Source of the DNA: Betaproteobacteria bacterium
GTDB lineage: Bacteria; Pseudomonadota; Gammaproteobacteria; Burkholderiales; Usitatibacteraceae
DNA length: 64,000 nucleotides
Assembly (NCBI GenBank): GCA_016709665.1
Contig: JADJMI010000005.1
Location: forward strand, 124,001 to 188,000
Reading direction: 5' to 3'
Shown: positions 50,518-58,948 of the stretch, in pieces
Position numbering within the stretch: position 1 is the stretch's first letter
Layout of the letters: every line of letters begins with the position of its first letter
The notes under the pieces: model-generated
Databases searched by the model: none
What the model was told of the DNA's origin: nothing
Seen by the model: the letters and a program-made list of their open reading frames with translations, nothing else
Position numbers and translations under genes: made by a program

Positions 50518-51468
50518 ATGCAGAAGCCCCGCCTTTACATCAACGACGTCGCCGTGCGCGACGGCTTCCAGATCGAGAAGGCCTTCGTCCCGACGGCGAC
50601 GAAGGTCTCCCTCATCGACGAACTCTCGGCCACGGGCCTCGCGAAGATCGAGGTCACCAGTTTCGTGAGCCCGAAGGCGGTGCCCGCGCTCGCGGACGCG
50701 AACGAGGTCCTGGCCGGCATCCGGCGCGTGCCGGGCGTCGCCTACGTGGCGCTGGTGCCCAATATCCGAGGCGTGCAGAACGCGGCGGCGACGGCGGCGA
50801 AGCCCGACGAGCTGAACGGCGTGATGAGCGCCTCCCTCACGCACAACCGCGCCAACATCAACCGCACGACGGACGAGACGCTGGCCGAGCTGCCGACGAT
50901 GGTGCGCATCGCCCACGAGGCGGGCATGACGATGTCGATGAGCCTCTCGACCACTTTCGGCTGCCCGTTCGAGGGGCCCGTGAGCGAGGACGCGATCCTG
51001 CGGTTCGTCGAGGCCTTCCTCGCCGCCGGCGTGGACGGCATCTCGCTCGCGGACACCACCGGCATGGCCAATCCGGCGCAGGTGGAGGCGCTCACGCGCA
51101 AGGTGCTGGCCCGGTTCCCGGCGAAGGACGACACCTTCTACACGCTCCACTTCCACAACACGCGCGGCATGGGCCTCGCCAACGTGGTCGCCGGCATCGC
51201 GGCGGGGGTGCGCTCCTTCGACGGCTCCATCGCCGGCCTGGGCGGCTGCCCCTTCGCGCCCGGTGCCACCGGAAACATCTGCACCGAAGACATGGTCAAC
51301 ATGCTCGAGGACATGGGTTACGAGACGGGTGTCGACCTGGACCGGCTCATCGCCTGCGCGCGCCGCGTCCCGGCCATCGTCGGCCACGACACGCCCGGGC
51401 AGGTGATGAAGGCGGGCAGGAGCCTCGCAACCCATGCCCTTCCCGAATCCCTCAAGGAGCGCCATTGA
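50518..51468 (+). CDS. mvaB: Hydroxymethylglutaryl-CoA lyase family protein
   Basis: A 316-residue TIM-barrel lyase that splits HMG-CoA into acetyl-CoA and acetoacetate in leucine breakdown. The substrate and metal residues appear in DVAVRDGFQ near the N-terminus, SLADTTGMANP, LHFHNTRGMGLANV and the loop GGCPFAPGATGN with its catalytic Cys. Relatives with a similar fold act on other 3-hydroxy-3-methyl acyl-CoAs, so specificity is not certain. The ATG at 50518 fits the family. The stop overlaps the next gene by four bases. Confidence 0.85.
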   Translation: MQKPRLYINDVAVRDGFQIEKAFVPTATKVSLIDELSATGLAKIEVTSFVSPKAVPALADANEVLAGIRRVPGVAYVALVPNIRGVQNAAATAAKPDELNGVMSASLTHNRANINRTTDETLAELPTMVRIAHEAGMTMSMSLSTTFGCPFEGPVSEDAILRFVEAFLAAGVDGISLADTTGMANPAQVEALTRKVLARFPAKDDTFYTLHFHNTRGMGLANVVAGIAAGVRSFDGSIAGLGGCPFAPGATGNICTEDMVNMLEDMGYETGVDLDRLIACARRVPAIVGHDTPGQVMKAGRSLATHALPESLKERH

Positions 51469-52169
51469 AATTGAAGAACACCCTGCTCGCGGCGACCCTC
51501 GTCGCCGCCTCGCTGCCGGCCGCGGCCGACCTCACCAACCTGAACGCCCTCACGCAGGACCAGTTCCGCAAGCTTTCGGAGGACCTGGGCGCCGCCTTCT
51601 CCTACAAGGGCGTCACGCCCGCGACGAGCCTGGGTCCCTGGGGCTTCGACCTCGGCGTGGAGCTGACGACCACGGACATGCGCAACAGCGACATCTTCCG
51701 GATCGCGGGCTCCGGCTCGGTCGATCGCCTGTTCGTGCCGAAGGTGCACATCAACAAGGGCCTGTGGACGGGCTCGGACATCGGCGGCTTCTACGGCGGC
51801 TCGTCGGAGATCGGCGGGTCGCTCTGGGGCGCGAGCCTGCGCCAGGCCTTCATCGAGGATACGGCCACCTCGCCCGCCTTCGCCGGGCGGCTCTCCGGCA
51901 CACGCACCACCGACCTGGGCAGCCTCAAGGTGTACTCGCTCGCGGCGGACCTCATGCTTTCCAAGCGCCTCGCGATCGTCACGCCCTACGTGGGCGCCGG
52001 CATCGTGCGCGTCGAGTCCAAGGCCACCGGGTTCGAGACGGTGACGAACAACGAGGGCCGCTACTTCGGCGGCGTGAACGTGAACCTCGGCATCGTCAAC
52101 CTCGCCGCCGAGGCCGAGCGCCTGGGCAGCAACACCAGCCTGTCCGCCAAGGTCGGCTGGCGCTTCTAG
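51465..52169 (+). CDS. Probable outer-membrane beta-barrel protein
   Basis: A 234-residue exported protein. A 21-residue signal peptide (ending PAAA) precedes alternating short polar and hydrophobic strands rich in Gly, and the last residue is Phe, the usual signal for outer-membrane assembly. Segments such as VKVGWRF-like ends (AKVGWRF) and GGVNVNLGIVNLAAEAE look like barrel strands. No family is recognised. Start is TTG at 51465, overlapping the lyase stop, with AAGGAG upstream. It may serve as a porin or OmpW-like channel for the operon. Confidence 0.65.
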   Translation: MKLKNTLLAATLVAASLPAAADLTNLNALTQDQFRKLSEDLGAAFSYKGVTPATSLGPWGFDLGVELTTTDMRNSDIFRIAGSGSVDRLFVPKVHINKGLWTGSDIGGFYGGSSEIGGSLWGASLRQAFIEDTATSPAFAGRLSGTRTTDLGSLKVYSLAADLMLSKRLAIVTPYVGAGIVRVESKATGFETVTNNEGRYFGGVNVNLGIVNLAAEAERLGSNTSLSAKVGWRF

Positions 52170-52251
52170 CATCCGGCTCCGACGCAGGCGCCGCCTTGCC
52201 GCGGGCGGCGCCGCGAATCCCGAAAGACGGCACCACGAGAGGAGTAATTCG

Positions 52252-53280
52252 ATGAAGCGCATGCTGCAGGCGCTGGCGGCCCTCGCCGTCGGCACGATGG
52301 TCGCGTCCGGCGCCCTCGCCCAGGCCCCCGAGAAGAAGAAGATCACCATCGCCGTGGGCGGCAAGAACCTCTTCTACTACCTGCCGCTCTCGGTGGCCGA
52401 GCGCAAGGGGTACTTCAAGGAGGAGGGCCTCGAGGTCGAGATCCCGGATTTCGCGGGCGGCGCCAAGGCGCTCCAGGCGCTGGTGGGCGGTTCGGCCGAC
52501 ATGGTCTCGGGCGCCTACGAGCACACCATCAACATGGCCGCGAAGAAGCAGCCCATCAAGGCGGTGGTGCTGCAGGCCAGGTACAGCTCCATCGTGCTGC
52601 TGCTGCCCAAGGACAAGGCCGCGAAATACAAGGGGCCCGCCGACCTGAAGGGCCTCAAGGTGGGCGTCACCGCCCCGGGCTCCTCCACGAACATGTTCGT
52701 GAACAACATCCTCGCCAAGGGCGGCCTCAAGCCCACGGACATCGCGGTGGTGGGCGTGGGGGCGGGCTCCGGCGCGGTGGCGGCCATGGAGAAAGGCGAG
52801 ATCGACGCGATCTCGAACCTGGACCCGGTCATCACCCAGCTCGAGGCCACCGGCAAGTTCGTGGCGGTGGCCGACAGCCGCACCGAGAAGGGCATGAACG
52901 AGATCTACGGCGGCGACTACCACGCGAGCGTGATCTACATCACCGACGAGTACATCCGGAAGAACCCGAACACGGTGCAGGCCGTGGTGAACGCGATCGT
53001 GCGGGCCAACCGATGGATCGCGAAGGCCACGCCGCAGGAGATCGTCGACCTGATGCCGGACGCCTACAAGGCCGGCAACCCGTCGCTCTACAAGGCGGGG
53101 CTGCTGAAGAACATGATCGGGTATTCGGAGGATGGGCAGATGTCGATGAAGGCGGCGCAGAACGTCTACAAAGTGCTCAGGCAATTCGAGCCGTCTGTCA
53201 TTGCCGCCGGCAATGCCGTCAAGCTCGAAAACACCTTCGACAACAATTTCGCGAAGAAGGCGGCCGCGAAGTATCGCTAG
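52252..53280 (+). CDS. NitT/TauT-type ABC transporter substrate-binding protein (second operon)
   Basis: A 342-residue periplasmic receptor of the NMT1/THI5-like family. The signal peptide covers about residues 1-24 (ending ALAQ). The mature part opens ITIAVGGKNLFYYLPLSVAERKGYFKEEGLEVE, and DLKGLKVGVTAPGSSTNMFV marks the ligand cleft. The ligand is unknown. It is followed by a strong stem-loop and then its ATPase and permease, so higher expression of this subunit than of the membrane parts is expected. Confidence 0.9.
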   Translation: MKRMLQALAALAVGTMVASGALAQAPEKKKITIAVGGKNLFYYLPLSVAERKGYFKEEGLEVEIPDFAGGAKALQALVGGSADMVSGAYEHTINMAAKKQPIKAVVLQARYSSIVLLLPKDKAAKYKGPADLKGLKVGVTAPGSSTNMFVNNILAKGGLKPTDIAVVGVGAGSGAVAAMEKGEIDAISNLDPVITQLEATGKFVAVADSRTEKGMNEIYGGDYHASVIYITDEYIRKNPNTVQAVVNAIVRANRWIAKATPQEIVDLMPDAYKAGNPSLYKAGLLKNMIGYSEDGQMSMKAAQNVYKVLRQFEPSVIAAGNAVKLENTFDNNFAKKAAAKYR

Positions 53281-53312
53281 GCCGCCCATGGTCGCGAACG
53301 GCATCGGGAACC

Positions 53313-53349
53313 GTGTTCGATCGGTCGGACTTCGTCCGCCGATCAACAC
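53313..53349 (+). other. Intercistronic stem-loop between binding protein and ATPase genes
   Basis: GTGTT-c-GATCGG-t-CGGAC pairs with GTCCG-CCGATC-AACAC around a TTC loop, a 16-bp stem with two single-base bulges. No U-run follows, so it is not a standard terminator. Such hairpins after binding-protein genes are known to protect the upstream message and reduce downstream expression, as in malE-malF of E. coli. Confidence 0.6.
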
Positions 53350-53373
53350 GGGCGAGCAGGGGTCGCGCCTGAA

Positions 53374-54183
53374 ATGACCATCGCCGTCAGCTTCGAGAAA
53401 ATCACCTGCACCTTTGCGGCCAAGGGCGGCGGAAGCTACACGGCCGTGAAGGACGTGGACCTCTCGATCGCCGCCGGCGAGTTCGTCTCGGTGGTCGGTC
53501 CCACGGGCTGCGGCAAGTCGACGCTCCTCAACGTGGCCGCGGGCCTGCTCAAGCCCTCCTCGGGCGTGACGCGCATCTTCGGCGAGCCCCTCGCCGGCGT
53601 GAACCGCCGCGCCGGCTACCTGTTCCAGTCCGAGGCGCTCATGCCCTGGCGCAGCGCCCTGGACAACGTGACGGCCGGCCTCGAGTTCCGGGGCGAGGAC
53701 AAGGCGGCCGCCCGCGCGAAAGGCGAGGACTGGCTCGCGCGCGTGGGCCTCGCCGGCTTCGGCGACCGCTACCCCCACCAGCTCTCCGGCGGCATGCGAA
53801 AGCGCGTCTCGCTCGCGCAGATGCTCATCCTGGACCCGCAGATCCTTCTCATGGACGAGCCGTTCTCCGCGCTCGACGTGCAGACGCGCTCGCTCATGGA
53901 GAACGAGCTGCTCGAGCTCTGGAACGCGGACCGCAAGAGCGTCCTGTTCATCACCCACGACCTCGAGGAGGCCATCAGCCTCTCCGACCGCGTCGTGGTC
54001 CTCTCCGCCGGCCCGGCCACGCACCCCATCGGCGATTACCGCATCGACCTGCCGCGCCCGCGCGACGTCTCCGAGATCCGCCTCACGCCCGCGTTCATCG
54101 CGCTGCACGACCGCATCTGGCACGCGATGAAGGAAGAGGTGCTCAAGGGCTACCGGCAAACCCGCAACCGGACGAGCGCATGA
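53374..54183 (+). CDS. NitT/TauT-type ABC transporter ATPase (second operon)
   Basis: A 269-residue nucleotide-binding subunit. Walker A is GPTGCGKST, the Q-loop is YLFQSEALMPWRSALDNV, the signature LSGGMRKRVSLAQML, Walker B ILLMDEPFSALD and the H-loop ITHDLEEA. All ATPase motifs are intact. The stop overlaps the permease start by four bases. Confidence 0.92.
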   Translation: MTIAVSFEKITCTFAAKGGGSYTAVKDVDLSIAAGEFVSVVGPTGCGKSTLLNVAAGLLKPSSGVTRIFGEPLAGVNRRAGYLFQSEALMPWRSALDNVTAGLEFRGEDKAAARAKGEDWLARVGLAGFGDRYPHQLSGGMRKRVSLAQMLILDPQILLMDEPFSALDVQTRSLMENELLELWNADRKSVLFITHDLEEAISLSDRVVVLSAGPATHPIGDYRIDLPRPRDVSEIRLTPAFIALHDRIWHAMKEEVLKGYRQTRNRTSA

Positions 54184-54983
54184 AGAAGAAGCTCTGGATC
54201 TGGCAATGCCTGCTCCTCGTGGCGATCTTCGCCTTCTGGCACGTCGCCACGCACCCGGAGATCCTGCCGCCCTTCGTCTGGGACAACCCGGATCGCGCCG
54301 CCTTTTTCTTCGGCGAGCCGGTCAAGATCTTCAAGGCGGTCTACGTGTGGTTCGCCGGCGGCGAGATCTACCCGCACCTGTGGGTGACGCTGCAGGAGAC
54401 CGCGCTCGCCTTCGTCATCGGTTCCGCGCTCGGCCTGGGGATCGGGCTGTGGCTGGGCCTCACGCCCTTCGCCTCGGCGCTCCTCGACCCGTACATCAAG
54501 GCCGCCAACGCCATGCCGCGCGTGGTGCTCGCGCCCATCTTCATGGTGTGGTTCGGGCTGGGCATCTGGTCGAAGGTGGCCCTGGGCGTCACGCTCGTCT
54601 TCTTCATCGTGTTCTTCAACGTCTACCAGGGCGTGAAGGAGGTGAGCCCCGTCGTGCTCAACAACGCGACGATGCTGGGCGCCTCGCGCCGGCAGCTCCT
54701 GCGCTTCGTCTACCTGCCCTCGGCCACCTCGTGGGTCTTCTCGAGCCTGCACACGTCGGTGGGCATGGCCTTCGTGGGCGCGGTGGTGGGCGAGTACCTG
54801 GGCAGCGCCAAGGGCGTGGGCTACCTCATCCACATGGCCGAGGGCTCGTTCGACATCAACACGGTGTTCGCGGGCATCCTCGTGCTCACGATCTTCGCGC
54901 TGGTGCTCGACTTCGCGGTGTCCTTCGCGGAGCGGCGACTGCTCGTGTGGCGGCCGACGCAGGGCGAGACGCAGCCGCACTAG
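54180..54983 (+). CDS. NitT/TauT-type ABC transporter permease (second operon)
   Basis: A 267-residue inner-membrane permease with about six hydrophobic segments, of the SsuC/ThiX type. The coupling loop is visible around NNATMLGASRRQLLRFVYLPSATSWVFSSLHTSVG. It ends the operon and is convergent with the GNAT-like gene of the amide cluster, with ten bases between stops. Confidence 0.92.
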   Translation: MKKKLWIWQCLLLVAIFAFWHVATHPEILPPFVWDNPDRAAFFFGEPVKIFKAVYVWFAGGEIYPHLWVTLQETALAFVIGSALGLGIGLWLGLTPFASALLDPYIKAANAMPRVVLAPIFMVWFGLGIWSKVALGVTLVFFIVFFNVYQGVKEVSPVVLNNATMLGASRRQLLRFVYLPSATSWVFSSLHTSVGMAFVGAVVGEYLGSAKGVGYLIHMAEGSFDINTVFAGILVLTIFALVLDFAVSFAERRLLVWRPTQGETQPH

Positions 54984-54993
54984 CGCCGGGCGG

Positions 54994-56031
54994 CTAGGCG
55001 TCCTCGTCGGCGGAGGTGACGTACCAGCGCTCGCCCGCCAGCGGGCTCGACCGCGAGACGTAGAACGGCCGCTCGCCGCGCACGCGGAACCCCGCGCCCC
55101 GCAAGCCGCGGTGGATGTTCTCGTCGCCGCAGAACTCCACCGACAAGCTGGCGTGCCCCCGGGCATAGGCGGCCTTCGAGAGTTCACGCCAGAGCAACGC
55201 CAGCAGGTCCGGTTCGGCCGGGTCGGCGAGGAAGTCGTTCACCTGCAGGGAGCGGCCCACCGCCTGGCAGGCCGCGTACGCGAGCAGCCGGCCGTCCCGC
55301 GCCGAGACCAGCGTGAAGAACTCGTTGCGGCCGAACGGGAAGTCGGCCAGGCGCCACGCGAGATAGGACGCGTCGCGAACGCCGATGACGTCGGCCACGC
55401 CCGCACAGCGCCGCCAGAGGTCGTCGAAGCGTCCGTCGGGGCGCTCCTGCCATGCCGCGATGAGGCCCGCGCGCCTCGGCCCGCGGGCGGCGCGCCCCAT
55501 CCGCAAGAGCGCGTCCGCGACCGGCCCGGCGAGCCGGGCGATGGGGGCGGGCACGCGGCGCGCGAGGTAGTCCGCCGTGCGCAGCACGAGCACGTGCCGC
55601 ACGAGCGAGCCCTTGCGGGCGAATCCCTGGCGCTTGATCGCGGCCTCGGAGTTGCGGTTCGGGAAGCCGTAGACGGTCCCGAACGAGGCGTCCGCGACCC
55701 GCTTCATCTCGCGTTGCAGCGCCATGGCCGGGAAGAGCGTGCGGTGCCCGGCGGCGACCACGAAGTCGAGGAGGATGCCGGCGAGCACCGTGCCGCCGCG
55801 CGTCTGCAGCAGGCGCTTGCCCGTCGAGGCGGTGCCCACCGACGTGCGTTCCTCCCCGTGCCGCAGGAACACCACGAGCGGCTCGCCGGCGGGATTGCGC
55901 CCGTAGTACCAGTCGAACTTGGCCTCGGGGCGGCCGGCGTGCGTGAGGCCCTGTCCCCAGAGCGCGAGGATGCGCTCGCGATCGCGAGCGACCGCCGCCA
56001 CTTCGAACGTGTAGTCCTCGAGCGCGCTCAC
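54994..56031 (-). CDS. GNAT-type double-domain acyltransferase-like protein
   Basis: A 345-residue soluble protein. The N-terminal half resembles a GNAT fold (ERILALWGQGLTHAGRPEAKFDWYY, then GTVLAGILLDFVVAAGHRTLFPAMA). The C-terminal half has a second GNAT-like stretch (RDGRLLAYAACQAVGRSLQVNDF, then LSKAAYARGHASLSVEF). This layout is typical of GNAT/FemAB-related acyltransferases in surface polysaccharide clusters. It would take an acyl or aminoacyl group from the neighbouring acyl carrier protein. It is the last gene of the five-gene operon, 21 bases after nadE. Confidence 0.65.
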   Translation of the reverse strand: MSALEDYTFEVAAVARDRERILALWGQGLTHAGRPEAKFDWYYGRNPAGEPLVVFLRHGEERTSVGTASTGKRLLQTRGGTVLAGILLDFVVAAGHRTLFPAMALQREMKRVADASFGTVYGFPNRNSEAAIKRQGFARKGSLVRHVLVLRTADYLARRVPAPIARLAGPVADALLRMGRAARGPRRAGLIAAWQERPDGRFDDLWRRCAGVADVIGVRDASYLAWRLADFPFGRNEFFTLVSARDGRLLAYAACQAVGRSLQVNDFLADPAEPDLLALLWRELSKAAYARGHASLSVEFCGDENIHRGLRGAGFRVRGERPFYVSRSSPLAGERWYVTSADEDA

Positions 56032-56052
56032 GGGTCGGTTCCGGCCCGCGCC

Positions 56053-57042
56053 TCAGTGCTCGATGCCCCCGACTTCCTCGACGAGCCGAGGGCCGGCGTG
56101 CAGGTAGCGCGTCGTCCGGCGCTTCGCGACGATGTCACGGTAGATGAACTGCGCCTGCTTCGCGCTGATTCCCGCCTGCTCGGCATACGCCTCGGCGGGT
56201 ACGCCGTGATTGAACGCCCACAGGGCGATGTCCATCTTCTGGTAGGGCAGCGCGAAGTAGAACTCGTCCTGCCCCTGGGCGAGGCTGTAGGTGTCGGTGG
56301 TGGGCTTGGCGGCGCAGATCTCCTCCGGCACGCCCAGGTGCCGCGCGAGCGCGACCACCTGCGTCTTGTACAGGTGCGCGATCGGCTTCACGTCCGCCGC
56401 GCCGTCGCCCAGCTTCACGAAGAAGCCCTGGTCGTATTCCAGCCGGTTCGGCGTGCCGATGACGGCATAGCCGAGGCGGTCGGCGTGGAAGTACTCCAGC
56501 GCCTTGCGCGTGCGCTGCTTGAAGTTGGTCGCGGCGACGATCTGCATGTATTCGCGGGCCGGCAGGCGCGCCTCGTGTTGCTTGCCGTCCGGCGAGCGCA
56601 CCACGACGCGGAAATAATTGAAGGACCCGTCCTGCCCGCCGGCGATGACGATCTTGCTCTTCCAGCCGTCGCCGAATTCCGGGAACACGGCCCGGATGGC
56701 CTCGTCGCGGCGCCGGTAGCAGCCCAGGCCCTCGAGGGCCGCCGTGATGTCCTCGACGGCGTGGGGCAGCTTGAAGCGCTCGGCGACGGCGAGGCCGCGC
56801 GCCAGGCTCTCGGGCGAATTCTCGCGTTCGGGCAGCATGATCCCGAAAACGCGCTCGGGGCCGAAGGCACGCGCCGCGAGTGCCGCGCACGCGGCGCTGT
56901 CGATGCCGCCGGAGATGGCGATGGTGGCGCCGCGGCGGCGCAGGTCGTTGCCGACGATGTCGATCATGCGCGCGGCGATGCGCGTGGCCTCGGCCTCGCA
57001 GTCGAGCGCGAGGCAGTCCGGCTTGAGTTCGGGATGGCTCAT
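56053..57042 (-). CDS. nadE: NAD synthetase-family (NadE-like) ATP pyrophosphatase
   Basis: A 329-residue N-type ATP pyrophosphatase. The P-loop is ISGGIDSAACAALA (about residues 47-60), and the NadE region GTPNRLEYDQGFFVKLGDGAAD with KPIAHLYKTQVVALA is well conserved. There is no N-terminal nitrilase domain, so it would use free ammonia. It sits inside an AsnB/ligase/ACP operon, where a housekeeping NAD synthetase is not expected; a dedicated amidation role is possible. About 50 extra residues at the C-terminus exceed the usual ~275-residue ammonia-dependent enzyme. Confidence 0.8.
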   Translation of the reverse strand: MSHPELKPDCLALDCEAEATRIAARMIDIVGNDLRRRGATIAISGGIDSAACAALAARAFGPERVFGIMLPERENSPESLARGLAVAERFKLPHAVEDITAALEGLGCYRRRDEAIRAVFPEFGDGWKSKIVIAGGQDGSFNYFRVVVRSPDGKQHEARLPAREYMQIVAATNFKQRTRKALEYFHADRLGYAVIGTPNRLEYDQGFFVKLGDGAADVKPIAHLYKTQVVALARHLGVPEEICAAKPTTDTYSLAQGQDEFYFALPYQKMDIALWAFNHGVPAEAYAEQAGISAKQAQFIYRDIVAKRRTTRYLHAGPRLVEEVGGIEH

Positions 57043-57065
57043 GGTCTCGCTTTTCCCGGGGCCGG

Positions 57066-57323
57066 TCAGGCGGCGCCGCGCTTGCGCGCGACGAAGGCCT
57101 CGATGTTCACCAGGCTGTCGAGGTTCTCGGGGACCATCTCCGCGTCGTCGACCTGGATGCCGAACGCCTCCTCGATGAACGACACCAGCTCGACGAAGCC
57201 CGTCGAGTCGAGGATGTGTTCCTCCATGAAGGACGCCCCGTCGGCGACGACCGCGCGGTCGCCCATCGAGAAGTTGTCCAGGAGGAACTTGCGCACTTCG
57301 GCCTTGACGTCCTGCTTTGCCAT
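57066..57323 (-). CDS. Acyl carrier protein
   Basis: An 85-residue acidic four-helix carrier. The phosphopantetheine attachment Ser is in ILDSTGFVELVSFIEE near residue 40, where the common DSL is replaced by DST as in many discrete carriers of polysaccharide and peptide pathways. It lies 23 bases before nadE and 52 bases after the AMP-ligase gene, so it probably receives the acyl or aminoacyl group activated by that ligase. Confidence 0.9.
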   Translation of the reverse strand: MAKQDVKAEVRKFLLDNFSMGDRAVVADGASFMEEHILDSTGFVELVSFIEEAFGIQVDDAEMVPENLDSLVNIEAFVARKRGAA

Positions 57324-57375
57324 TCTTGTCTCCCATCCACGGGGAATCGGTCCCCGACCGGTCCTCGCCCTGCTT

Positions 57376-58917
57376 TCAGGCGAGGCTTTTCTTGAGTACT
57401 TTTCCGGAATCGGTCTTCGGCAGCTCCTCCAGGAAGACCACCTGCCGCGGTGCCTTGAACGATTCCAGGTGCTTGTGGCAATGACGGATCACGTCGCGCT
57501 CGGTGAGCGAAGCGCCCTTGGCCGGCACGACGAACGCCTTCACCGCCGAGCCCAGTCTCGGGTCGGGAACGCCGACCACCGCCGATTCGCGAACGCCCGG
57601 CAGCGAGTCGATCGCGTTCTCGACCTCGCGGGGGCTCACCTTCTCGCCCCCGCACTTGATGATATCGTCCCGGCGCGCCACATAGTAGAGCCAACCTTCC
57701 TCGTCCGTCCGGAAGATGTCGCCGGTGTGCAGCACGTGTTCGCCCGGCAGCGGGCCCGGCGTGAGCGCCCGGGCCGTCTCGGCGGGGTTCTCCCAGTAGC
57801 CCAGCATCACGTGCGCGCCGCGCACGACCAGCTCGCCCGTGCTGCCGTTCGGCAGCCGCCGGCCTTCCTCGTCGACGAGCCAGTGCTCCTGGTTGGGCAT
57901 GCCGCGGCCGACGCTCATCGGCCGCACGTCGAGCTGGTCCGGCGGCAGGTAGGTGACGCGCTTGCATTCCGTGAGGCCGTACATCGAATAGAGCGTCGCG
58001 TGCGGCAGCTTGGCGCGCAGGCGGTCGATGCCGGGCTTCGTGATGCCCGCGCCCGCGTTCGTGACGATCCGCAGCGCGGAGAGGTCGAAGCGGTCGATCC
58101 CCTCGAGGTCGCAGAGCTGCGCGTACATCGTCGGCACGCCCGGGAACATCGTGACGCGCTCGCTCGCCATGCGCTCGATCACCTTGATCGGGAAGACGAA
58201 GGAACGTTCGATCACGAGCGTCGCCCCGACCCGGATCGTCATGATCGCGTGGTGCAGGCCGTAGCTGAACGCGAGCGGAAGCGCGCACTGGACGACGTCG
58301 TCCTCGCGCGTGCCGAGGTATTCGATGACCGAGTCGGAGGCCGACGACATGTTGAGGTGCGTGAGCATCACGCCCTTGGGCTGGCCCGTGGAGCCCGAGG
58401 TGTAGATGATGCTGGCGAGGTCCAGGTCGATCGTGGACGGCTCGACGCCCGGCGCATCCGCCCGTTCGCCGTCCGCCGGCCAGCGCACTTCCCGCCCGTC
58501 GCCGGGCTCGGCCTCGCGGCCCGGGCGGCCGGTGACGACGCAGGTATGGACCCCGGATCCGCTGCGCCCGAGCGCCTCGCGCCAGACCTCGCGCAGGCTT
58601 TCCTGGGTGAGCAGCGCGCTCGCGCCCGAGTTCTCCAGCAGGTAGGCGAGCTTGCCGGACTTCGACATCGCGCTGACCGGCATGAAGGCCGCCCCGATGC
58701 GAAGGGTCGCGTAGACCCCCACCACCAGCTCCACGCAGTTGTCGAGGAGCAGCGCGACGCGGTCGCCGCGACGCACGCCGCGCGCCTGGAGCAGCCGGGC
58801 GAGCTGGTCGACGCGCCCGGCGAGTTGCGCGTAGGTGACCCGTTCGCTCTCGCTCACGAGGGCAGTCTTGCCCGGAAGGCGCCGGGCCGAGGATTCGAGG
58901 GCGTGGTGCAGGAGCAT
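57376..58917 (-). CDS. AMP-forming acyl-CoA/acyl-ACP ligase
   Basis: A 513-residue member of the ANL superfamily. The core motif IIYTSGSTGQPKGVMLTH, the A5 motif SMYGLTECKRVTYLP, the A7/A8 segment LHTGDIFRTDEEGWLYYVARRDDIIKCGGEKVSP and the catalytic Lys near the C-terminus (TDSGKVLKKSL) are all present. It should activate a carboxylic acid as the adenylate and load the adjacent carrier protein. It resembles the ligases found beside AsnB in exosortase/EPS loci. It follows asnB by 31 bases. Confidence 0.88.
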   Translation of the reverse strand: MLLHHALESSARRLPGKTALVSESERVTYAQLAGRVDQLARLLQARGVRRGDRVALLLDNCVELVVGVYATLRIGAAFMPVSAMSKSGKLAYLLENSGASALLTQESLREVWREALGRSGSGVHTCVVTGRPGREAEPGDGREVRWPADGERADAPGVEPSTIDLDLASIIYTSGSTGQPKGVMLTHLNMSSASDSVIEYLGTREDDVVQCALPLAFSYGLHHAIMTIRVGATLVIERSFVFPIKVIERMASERVTMFPGVPTMYAQLCDLEGIDRFDLSALRIVTNAGAGITKPGIDRLRAKLPHATLYSMYGLTECKRVTYLPPDQLDVRPMSVGRGMPNQEHWLVDEEGRRLPNGSTGELVVRGAHVMLGYWENPAETARALTPGPLPGEHVLHTGDIFRTDEEGWLYYVARRDDIIKCGGEKVSPREVENAIDSLPGVRESAVVGVPDPRLGSAVKAFVVPAKGASLTERDVIRHCHKHLESFKAPRQVVFLEELPKTDSGKVLKKSLA

Positions 58918-58948
58918 CGGGCAGGCGCTCGGGGTCGGGAAGGGGGGA

